Source: an uncultured Clostridia bacterium
GTDB taxonomy: Bacteria > Bacillota > Clostridia > Christensenellales > Aristaeellaceae
Direction of reading: 5' to 3'
Length of the DNA: 6,621 nt
Assembly (NCBI GenBank): GCA_946042585.1
Contig: CAMGDO010000053.1
Span: 1 to 6,621, forward strand
The notes beneath the pieces are model-generated. The model saw only the letters and a program-made list of their open reading frames with translations, was not told the origin of the DNA and did no database searches. The translations under genes were made by a program, and so were the position numbers. Below are positions 1 through 5,173 of this stretch, piece by piece (the stretch's first letter is position 1; each line of letters opens with the position of its first letter).

Positions 1-12
1 TATAAGAGACAG
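1..12 (+). other. Probable Tn5/Nextera mosaic-end adapter remnant
   Basis: The window opens with TATAAGAGACAG, which is exactly the last 12 bases of the 19-bp Tn5 mosaic end (AGATGTGTATAAGAGACAG) used in Nextera-type libraries. It is in the orientation in which adapter precedes insert, and it lies flush with the first base. Together these point to an untrimmed adapter kept at a contig end; genomic sequence would then start at base 13. The match is seen directly; the origin is inferred. A chance 12-base match at this exact position is very unlikely. Confidence 0.85.
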
Positions 13-41
13 GAACTGTGCATACTGATATGCGGTGATGC

Positions 42-691
42 ATGTTGAACATATCCTTATGGCAGGCAACGGCGCAGATGGAGCGCTTTCCGGAGCTTAT
101 AGGTGATACAAAAGCGGATGTGCTGGTGATCGGCGGCGGGATGACAGGGCTGCTGTGTGCGCATATGTGTATTCGCTGGAGCATCCAGCGCGTCTGGAGG
201 CGGAAATGAATGCGCTGGCGAAGCTCAGGATTCAGGCGACGTGGGCGGAACGCTTGCCGCTGCCGTTTGAAACGGCGGGCGCCATCCGCTTTGATCATCA
301 GGCGCAGTTTCATCCCCTGCGCTTTGCAGCATCGCTGACGAAGGGGCTGCGGATTTTTGAGAACACGGCATACCGCGCCTTGGACGGGCGCAGCGTGCGC
401 ACCGATCATGGCAGCATCCGGGCAGAGAAAATCATCGTGGCCACGCATTTTCCTGTCATTAACTGGCATGGCTTGTATTGGATGAAGCTGTGTCAGCACC
501 GCTCTTATGTGCTGGCGCTGGAAAATGCGCCCGATGTGCAGGGAATGTATATTGACGAACGGATGGGCGGGCTGTCCTTCCGAAACGCGCAGGGCATGCT
601 GCTGATGGGCGGCGGCGCACACCGCACGGGAAAGCGCGGCGGTGGCTATGCGGCGCTGGCAGCGCCTGCAACGGACAAGCTGAAGGTGTAG
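42..691 (+). pseudogene. Broken FAD-dependent oxidoreductase (DAO family, originally Rieske-fused)
   Basis: The ATG at 42 is preceded by GGTGAT (34-39), which matches the anti-Shine-Dalgarno end. It opens a frame with a Rossmann FAD-binding motif (ADVLVIGGGMTGLLCA, nt 117-161), but this frame runs into TGA shortly after 200. The family sequence resumes in another frame from about 158 (AYVYSLEHPARLEAE) and continues through LPLPFETAGAIRF, FHPLRFAASL, IIVATHFPVIN, QHRSYVLALENA and GGGAHRTGKRGGG to a TAG at 689-691. Intact relatives, as I recall them, are roughly 500 residues: an FAD/DAO domain followed by a C-terminal Rieske [2Fe-2S] domain. Here some 70-80 residues appear to be missing after GLLCA. 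Most of the protein after GKRGGG, including all Rieske ligands, is also missing. The last residues (PATDKLKV) resemble the native tail after the Rieske domain, which suggests a second, in-frame internal deletion. A functional enzyme is not expected. An assembly error near the contig end could explain the first break. Confidence 0.75.
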
Positions 692-700
692 GCCTTTCGT

Positions 701-729
701 TTGCCAGCGCGGGCGGGATGTGCTATAAT
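701..729 (+). promoter_or_regulatory. Sigma-A promoter of the histidine phosphatase gene
   Basis: A -35 box TTGCCA (701-706; 5 of 6 to TTGACA) is followed by a 17-nt spacer and a perfect -10 box TATAAT (724-729). A TG at 721-722 gives an extended -10. The expected start of transcription is about 736. The promoter begins 10 nt after the pseudogene stop and lies inside the longest open frame of the phosphatase, which argues against any phosphatase start upstream of 737. Confidence 0.88.
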
Positions 730-748
730 CAGACGAATGCATTCATAC

Positions 749-754
749 GAAAGG
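749..754 (+). promoter_or_regulatory. Ribosome binding site of the histidine phosphatase
   Basis: GAAAGG lies 12 nt before ATG 767, a slightly long but usable spacing. It lies downstream of the alternative ATG at 737 and so supports 767 as the start. Confidence 0.6.
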
Positions 755-766
755 CAGACGATTTAC

Positions 767-1489
767 ATGCTGTTTTTCTATATCAGGCACGGCGATCCGA
801 CCTATCAGCCGGATGAGCTGACGCCGCTGGGACGGCGGCAGGCGGAGGCGCTGGGACGCAGGCTGGCGCAGTTTGGCGTGGATCGGATATATTCCTCTCC
901 GTCCGTTCGTGCCATGCAGACGGCGGAGCCGCTGTGCGAAATGCTGCACAAGGAAAAAACCACGCTGGATTTCTGTCATGAAGCGCTGGCTTATGAGGAA
1001 TTGAAGGTAGAAACCGCGCCGGGACAGTATCGCTGGGCCTGTGAAACGCCGTCATTGCGGCGGCAGCTGGCGCGATCAGATGTGCGCGCGCTGGGAAAAA
1101 GCTGGTATGAGCACGAGGCGTTTGCGGCGTATCGGGAGCGGTTTGCCCGGTGTATGACGCGCGTAGGCGCGGGCTGCGACCGGCTGTTGAGTGAGCTGGG
1201 ATATGAGCATATAGATGAAGAAAACGTGTATCGGGTGACGCACGCGAATGACGAAAGGGTTGCGCTGTTTGCGCATGCGGGCGTAGGACGCGTCATTCTC
1301 AGCCATATTCTGGATATTCCCTATCCGATGCTGGGCGTGCATACCGATATGACGCATACGGGAATGACGGTGCTGGAATTTCGCGATGAAGGCGGCTGGT
1401 GCATTCCGCGGCTGCTGATGTACTCCGCCGACGGTCATCTGTATCGCGACGGGATGCCCACGCTCTATAACAATCGGATCCGGCTGTAA
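767..1489 (+). CDS. Histidine phosphatase family protein (phosphoglycerate-mutase-like)
   Basis: This 240-residue cytosolic protein belongs to the histidine phosphatase superfamily, whose members transfer phosphate through a histidine. The catalytic motif is R7-H8-G9 (YIRHGDP). R48 lies in SSPSVRAMQTAEP, the second phosphate-binding arginine region. The second conserved histidine is H170 in LFAHAGVGRVILSHIL. Acidic residues in EALAYEELKVE (about 70-80) could supply the proton donor. The substrate cannot be assigned; the central segment is longer than in cofactor-dependent mutases, so a phosphatase is more likely than a glycolytic mutase. Start choice: ATG 767 gives the usual family N-terminus (MLFFYIRHG) and has GAAAGG at 749-754, 12 nt upstream. 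An in-frame ATG at 737 lies almost on the predicted transcription start and is less likely. The gene has its own promoter, ends in tandem stops TAA-TGA (1487-1492), and is followed by a terminator. It is monocistronic and converges with the minus-strand genes. Confidence 0.92.
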   Translation: MLFFYIRHGDPTYQPDELTPLGRRQAEALGRRLAQFGVDRIYSSPSVRAMQTAEPLCEMLHKEKTTLDFCHEALAYEELKVETAPGQYRWACETPSLRRQLARSDVRALGKSWYEHEAFAAYRERFARCMTRVGAGCDRLLSELGYEHIDEENVYRVTHANDERVALFAHAGVGRVILSHILDIPYPMLGVHTDMTHTGMTVLEFRDEGGWCIPRLLMYSADGHLYRDGMPTLYNNRIRL

Positions 1490-1524
1490 TGAAAAGCTTT
1501 CCTGCTCACGGAGCATCGTAAAAT

Positions 1525-1565
1525 AAAAATCCGGCCTGTGGCAGTAAGCCATGGACCGGATTTTT
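1525..1565. terminator. Bidirectional rho-independent terminator between convergent genes
   Basis: A perfect 10-bp inverted repeat, AAAAATCCGG (1525-1534) and CCGGATTTTT (1556-1565), encloses a second short stem, TGGC/GCCA, around loop AGTAA. The T run on the right serves the plus-strand phosphatase. The A run on the left (from 1519) becomes a T run for leftward transcription, so it also serves the minus-strand genes, whose last stop is at 1632. A small extra hairpin, TGCTC-acg-GAGCA (1503-1515), precedes it but has no T tract. Confidence 0.9.
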
Positions 1566-1631
1566 GTGTGCGTTGGGGTGGAAACAGACTGCGTACGCAA
1601 GCGCGGCCTGATCTGCTTGACAAACGGGCAG

Positions 1632-1835
1632 CTACAGAACAAAATGAGCAATCAGACCTGCAATGCCAACCAATGAGCAGGCAACACCACCAATGCGAAT
1701 ATGCAATGTATACAATTCTGAGGGTTCGTCCGCAGCGCTGGACTTCCAGCTTTCTGTGAGACGATAGACCATATCAGGATTGAATAGCATCAGCACGCCG
1801 GCAATCAATAAAAAGATACTGCCCAAGATCATCAT
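1632..1835 (-). CDS. Small DUF6199-like membrane protein
   Basis: This is a 67-residue protein with two predicted membrane segments, about residues 2-18 (MILGSIFLLIAGVLMLF) and 48-66 (GGVACSLVGIAGLIAHF), joined by a polar loop. The loop carries ESWKSSAADEPSELY and is followed by RIGG. The N-P...ESWK..DEPSELY..RIGG pattern is what I recall for DUF6199 proteins, which are short, unstudied membrane proteins of Bacillota; the family name is from memory. Start choice: ATG 1835 has AGGGAG 9 nt upstream. A longer frame begins at 1856, but its extra residues (MIRERNC) overlap that ribosome binding site. The gene lies 67 nt after the M42 peptidase stop with no clear terminator or promoter between, so it is probably the last gene of the leftward operon, ending at the hairpin 66 nt further on. 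Its function is unknown. Confidence 0.8.
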   Translation of the reverse strand: MMILGSIFLLIAGVLMLFNPDMVYRLTESWKSSAADEPSELYTLHIRIGGVACSLVGIAGLIAHFVL

Positions 1836-1844
1836 ACAGTTACG

Positions 1845-1850
1845 CTCCCT
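1845..1850 (-). promoter_or_regulatory. Ribosome binding site fixing the start of the DUF6199-like gene
   Basis: On the minus strand AGGGAG lies 9 nt before ATG 1835. It lies inside the longer open frame and so decides in favour of the shorter protein. Confidence 0.75.
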
Positions 1851-1902
1851 GATCATTCCGGTTTACGGTTCTGCCTGGTCATGCTGCTTACCGCCTGACG
1901 GC

Positions 1903-2913
1903 TTACTCCGGAAAGACGAAGGTGCGGCGCGTGTAGTGATCGATGAGATCGAGCGCTGCGCGCACATCGCCTTTGGAGATGATGGAGCTCTGGCTGTGCG
2001 CGAAACGATCCACGATGGAAATGCCTGCCACGCGCACGCCTTCGCCGGACAGATTGATGCTGCTGGCGTCCGTACCGCCCCGATCCATCACATCGCGCTG
2101 ATAGGGAATCTGATGCTCACGGCAGCAGGAAAGCATTTCATCCACCAGATATTCATCCATCATGGCGGAGGGGTCGCCCAGCTTGACGCCCACGCCGTTG
2201 CCCACGGCATTGCAGCCGGTCAGATCGGAGGGATAGAAATGATCGGGCGTTACATCGACGGAAATGCCGATGTCGGGATGGATCTGCGCGGCGGCGGTTT
2301 GGGAGCCGCGGCAGCCAACCTCCTCCTGCACGGCAAAGACATAGTATACATCATTGGGCAGCGTGCCGTCGTTGCGGCGCAGCGCTTCAATCAGCAGATA
2401 GCAGCCAACGCGGTTGTCAAAGGATTTGGCGACGATGCGGTCGTTTTTCAGCTCGTAGTAGGCGCCGATAAAGCCGCAGTAATCGCCCGGCTGCACATAC
2501 TGCTCGGTTTCTTCCCGGCTGGTGCAGCCAATGTCGATATACAGCTTGCCGCAGTCGTTCTTTGCGTCCTCGATATTGCCGTCCGCGCCGACCACGCCGA
2601 TGGTGCCATTCTGAAAGATCACCTTGTCATTGTACAGCGCGCTGGTCCAAACCCAGCCCACGCGGCACACGCGGATGCGTCCGTCCGGTTCGATTTTCTT
2701 CACCTGTAGGCCGATTTCATCCATATGCGCGCAGAGCATGATCTTCCTGGAGTTCGGGGCTTTCACGCCGCGCTTGAGCGCGATGAGATTGCCGATGCTG
2801 TCGGTATACATTTCGTCGCACAGCGCGGCGATTTCCCTGCGGATGATGGCGCGCACGTTCTTTTCGCGGCCTGCCACCCCCCAGGCCTGGGTGAGTTCCT
2901 TGAGCAGTTCCAT
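1903..2913 (-). CDS. M42 family metallo-aminopeptidase
   Basis: This is a 336-residue protein of peptidase family M42, cytosolic two-metal (zinc or cobalt) aminopeptidases that usually form large tetrahedral assemblies and trim peptides from the N-terminus. Relatives are often mislabelled endoglucanase M or FrvX. All expected active-site residues are visible: H63 and D65 in AHMDEIG, D166 in KSFDNRVG, catalytic E197 and ligand E198 in VQEEVGCRG, D220 in SVDVTPD, and H306 in DRFAHSQSS. GGTDAS (279-284) is also present. Length is close to the family norm and there is no signal peptide. Start choice: ATG 2913 has AAAGGAG ending 8 nt upstream. The GTG at 2922 would overlap that site and is rejected, although it would give a GTGA stop/start overlap with the ferredoxin gene. 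The start lies 5 nt after the ferredoxin stop, so translation is probably coupled. It may process a peptide related to the neighbouring redox pair and exporter, or may simply supply amino acids; the sequence does not tell. Confidence 0.93.
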   Translation of the reverse strand: MELLKELTQAWGVAGREKNVRAIIRREIAALCDEMYTDSIGNLIALKRGVKAPNSRKIMLCAHMDEIGLQVKKIEPDGRIRVCRVGWVWTSALYNDKVIFQNGTIGVVGADGNIEDAKNDCGKLYIDIGCTSREETEQYVQPGDYCGFIGAYYELKNDRIVAKSFDNRVGCYLLIEALRRNDGTLPNDVYYVFAVQEEVGCRGSQTAAAQIHPDIGISVDVTPDHFYPSDLTGCNAVGNGVGVKLGDPSAMMDEYLVDEMLSCCREHQIPYQRDVMDRGGTDASSINLSGEGVRVAGISIVDRFAHSQSSIISKGDVRAALDLIDHYTRRTFVFPE

Positions 2914-2918
2914 GGTGT

Positions 2919-3200
2919 TCACTCCTTTTTCAGGCTGGCCTTTTCAACCCAGCGCGTCTGATTCATCAGCGGATGGCGCAGCGTGATGGCGCCTGTCTGG
3001 CATTCCATCACGCAGCAGCCGCAATACCAGCATTCATCGGGAAAGCTGACCACGGGCGGATGGCCTTCCTCGCCCGGGGTCATCACATCAATCATACAGG
3101 CTTCCATACAGGCATGACAGCCCACGCATTTGCTTTCGTCAAAGTGCAGCGGCTGCGCGGGCATTGTCTGCCGGAAGGCAAACTCAAGCTTTTGTTCCAC
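2919..3200 (-). CDS. Two-[4Fe-4S] ferredoxin, AprB-like electron-transfer subunit
   Basis: This 93-residue protein has two complete four-cysteine motifs, C25-C28-C31-C35 (CVGCHACMEAC) and C57-C60-C63-C67 (CWYCGCCVMEC). Each probably binds part of a pair of [4Fe-4S] clusters, as in bacterial-type ferredoxins. The second motif, preceded by PDE and starting CW.C..C, resembles the beta subunit of APS reductase. The proline that normally follows the fourth cysteine is absent in both motifs (M36 and Q68). It starts at GTG 3200, with GGAGG (3210-3214) 9 nt upstream, and overlaps the end of the flavoprotein gene by 17 bp, which strongly suggests a shared transcript and a physical partnership. Its likely job is to pass electrons to or from the FAD of that flavoprotein. 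The final donor or acceptor is not encoded here. Confidence 0.92.
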   Translation of the reverse strand: MEQKLEFAFRQTMPAQPLHFDESKCVGCHACMEACMIDVMTPGEEGHPPVVSFPDECWYCGCCVMECQTGAITLRHPLMNQTRWVEKASLKKE

Positions 3201-5139
3201 GGCGCTTTTCCTCCAGTTCGCTCAGGTAATCGGCGTTGTGCTTTTCGTAATTATCGCGCAGATCGCCGGCATAATCCAACGGGACGGTGCGCGTGCGCAC
3301 CACGCCGTTGTCATTGCGGATGACGATAAAGGGCGCTGGCGCGCCGCATGGAGCGTCAGTGCGATAGAACTCAAGCTTGGGGCAGGTTTCACGCCGCTTT
3401 AGACAGGACTGAAGGATGAGCTGCGCGACGGTGAGAATGTCAAACACCTCCAAGAGCCGCGTCAGTTCATGCGGATTGGCAGCGTATGCTTCAGGCACGA
3501 CTTCCCGCTCATAGCGTGACAGCAATTCCACGCCAGATTGCAGCAGCTCATCGCGCTTGATTTCGCCGCAGTAGTTCTGCATGGCCTTGGCGATGGCCTC
3601 ATTGAGCTCCTTCCAGCTCACGCCGTTTTGGGGATCGGCGGTGAGAGGTGCATAGACGCGCGCGCGCTCCTGACACACCTGCGCTTCATCGGCGCTGAGC
3701 AGGCTGGCGCTTTGCGCATAGGCGGCGGCTTTTCGCCCGGCATAGCTGCCCGTGGCGGCGGCGTGGCCATAGCAGTTGGAGGCAAACAGCGCATCACCGC
3801 AGACAAACAGCCCCGGCAGGTTGGTCATCAGATTCCAGTCATTCATAAAGCCGCCCGGCAGCCCGAACAGCTGGCGTTCCTGCGGCAGGAACTCCGCGCT
3901 GGTCCAGCCAACGCCGTAGCATTGCAGGACATGTCGGGTCGGATCAAAGCCCGCGCGCGTGAAATGCTGATAGACGGGCACCTGCGTTTTGCCCTCCTGC
4001 CCCACCATGAACCCCCAGATGGCCTTGCGTTCCAGCTCGGGCAATGTGGAAAGATCGGCATAGAAGGGCAGACGGTAGCCCTGCGCGTTCAATTGTTCAT
4101 AGGGCAGCGTTTCGGGGCCTTCAAATTCGTACTTGGCCTGCTCGATGCTGCCGCCCTTGAGAAAATAGTGCTGCCCTTTTGCAGGCAGATAGCGCTCTTC
4201 CACCCGGGAAAGCAGGTTTCCGTCGCGGTCGGCATAGGGAATTTCGCGCCCGGTGGCGTCAATGAGCGTGGCGGCGTACCAGGTGTTGTGATTATTGCCG
4301 GTGCTGTAGGGCGGGAAGGAGCGCCCGGCGGAGGAAAACTGCGCGCGCACGCTCTTTTCCATCATGGTGAATTCTGCTCCGGCGCGCCAGCCCATGGCAT
4401 GGCCGTCGCCAATGCAGGACAGCGGACGGAATTCGCAAAGCCCCGGATGCGCAGAAGAAAACAGCCAGATGCGCGCGGGACGCGACAGCGCCATCACGAT
4501 GGCCTTGCCGGTGAACACATAGAACGCGCCTGTGCGCGTGTGAAGCCCTGTGGCGCCGATGCAGCGCGCGCCGCACTGTCCGCCCTCGGTGAGCAGCGAG
4601 GTGACCATGACGCGCTCGACGATGGTGACGCCCAGACGGCGGCATTCGTTCAGCATGGCGGGCTTGAAGGTGGTGCCCCAGATGCGCAGCGTGAAGCGGT
4701 TGCGATAGTCATAGGCAAAGAGCAGCTTGCTCTCTTCATCCCGGAAAGCCGCGCCACTGAATTCGTCCTGGTCGTCCCGGATTTTTCCGCCCATTTCTTC
4801 GATGTCCAGCAGGCGGTCCCAGCCCTCTCGGCATTCGATATAATGCGAAATGGCATTGTTATAGCCGTCGTTATCGTCCAGCATGGCCTGGGTCAGCTCC
4901 TCGGGGGTGACGCGGGAGCAGGGGTTGGTGGCTGCGCTTTCCCAGTGGTCGCAGCCCGAGCCGCCCGCGCCGGAGCGCTTGACGGCGCCCTTGTCCACCA
5001 GAATGACGCTTTGCCCTTTTCTGGCTGCGGCAATGGCGGCCATGCAGCCTGCGATGCCGCCACCCAGCACCACGACATCCGCCGAAAGGCGATGCGTCCG
5101 GTCTGTTTGGGAGGGATAAGGCCAGGGTGTGGTTGTCAT
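3184..5139 (-). CDS. FAD-dependent oxidoreductase, AprA/fumarate-reductase-like flavoprotein
   Basis: This is a 651-residue cytosolic flavoprotein of the FAD_binding_2 (succinate dehydrogenase/fumarate reductase/AprA) group. An N-terminal Rossmann motif, VVVLGGGIAGCMAAIAAARKG (23-42), is followed by acidic D49 for the ribose. GSGCDHWESA (60-69) would be next to the flavin. SCIGDGHAMGWRAGAEF (241-257) and the C-terminal FAD motif LPGLFVCGDALFASNCYGHAAATGSYAGRKAA (441-472) complete the cofactor site. The helical C-terminal domain has KRRETCPKLEFYRTDAP (581-597), the position of the RxESRxxxYR element in fumarate reductases and AprA. The stop overlaps the ferredoxin gene, the arrangement seen in aprA-aprB, so the pair probably forms a heterodimer. 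I do not call it APS reductase: there are no sat or qmo genes here and identity of substrate residues is unproven. No signal peptide, Tat motif or covalent-flavin motif was noticed. ATG 5139 has AAGGGG (5146-5151) 6 nt upstream. The substrate is unknown. Confidence 0.9.
   Translation of the reverse strand: MTTTPWPYPSQTDRTHRLSADVVVLGGGIAGCMAAIAAARKGQSVILVDKGAVKRSGAGGSGCDHWESAATNPCSRVTPEELTQAMLDDNDGYNNAISHYIECREGWDRLLDIEEMGGKIRDDQDEFSGAAFRDEESKLLFAYDYRNRFTLRIWGTTFKPAMLNECRRLGVTIVERVMVTSLLTEGGQCGARCIGATGLHTRTGAFYVFTGKAIVMALSRPARIWLFSSAHPGLCEFRPLSCIGDGHAMGWRAGAEFTMMEKSVRAQFSSAGRSFPPYSTGNNHNTWYAATLIDATGREIPYADRDGNLLSRVEERYLPAKGQHYFLKGGSIEQAKYEFEGPETLPYEQLNAQGYRLPFYADLSTLPELERKAIWGFMVGQEGKTQVPVYQHFTRAGFDPTRHVLQCYGVGWTSAEFLPQERQLFGLPGGFMNDWNLMTNLPGLFVCGDALFASNCYGHAAATGSYAGRKAAAYAQSASLLSADEAQVCQERARVYAPLTADPQNGVSWKELNEAIAKAMQNYCGEIKRDELLQSGVELLSRYEREVVPEAYAANPHELTRLLEVFDILTVAQLILQSCLKRRETCPKLEFYRTDAPCGAPAPFIVIRNDNGVVRTRTVPLDYAGDLRDNYEKHNADYLSELEEKRRGTKA
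3210..3214 (-). promoter_or_regulatory. Ribosome binding site for the GTG-start ferredoxin gene
   Basis: On the minus strand GGAGG lies 9 nt before GTG 3200, inside the last codons of the flavoprotein gene. It supports the non-ATG start and translational coupling. Confidence 0.8.
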
Positions 5140-5145
5140 GATTTG

Positions 5146-5151
5146 CCCCTT
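5146..5151 (-). promoter_or_regulatory. Ribosome binding site of the flavoprotein gene
   Basis: On the minus strand AAGGGG, within AAAGAAGGGG, lies 6 nt before ATG 5139, in the 34-nt gap after the MATE gene. No promoter is recognisable in that gap. Confidence 0.65.
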
Positions 5152-5173
5152 CTTTGCTTTTGCAATGGCTGCC

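Noticed and set aside
701..766. Longer N-terminus for the histidine phosphatase starting at 701 or 737
   Set aside because: The -35 and -10 boxes at 701-729 lie within this stretch and transcription should start near 736. The family N-terminus begins at the Met encoded at 767.
1076..1651. A 191-codon minus-strand open frame opposite the histidine phosphatase
   Set aside because: It runs through the terminator and overlaps the DUF6199 gene end, while the plus strand shows the RHG and AHAG motifs of a real enzyme.
1836..1902. Possible terminator or promoter between the M42 and DUF6199 genes
   Set aside because: Only weak GC-rich partial pairing was found, without a T tract, and no -35/-10 pair with correct spacing.
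1780..2709. A 309-codon plus-strand open frame opposite the M42 peptidase
   Set aside because: The opposite strand carries all M42 metal ligands and a good ribosome binding site. This frame has repetitive Ala/His/Gly/Ile content and no family match.
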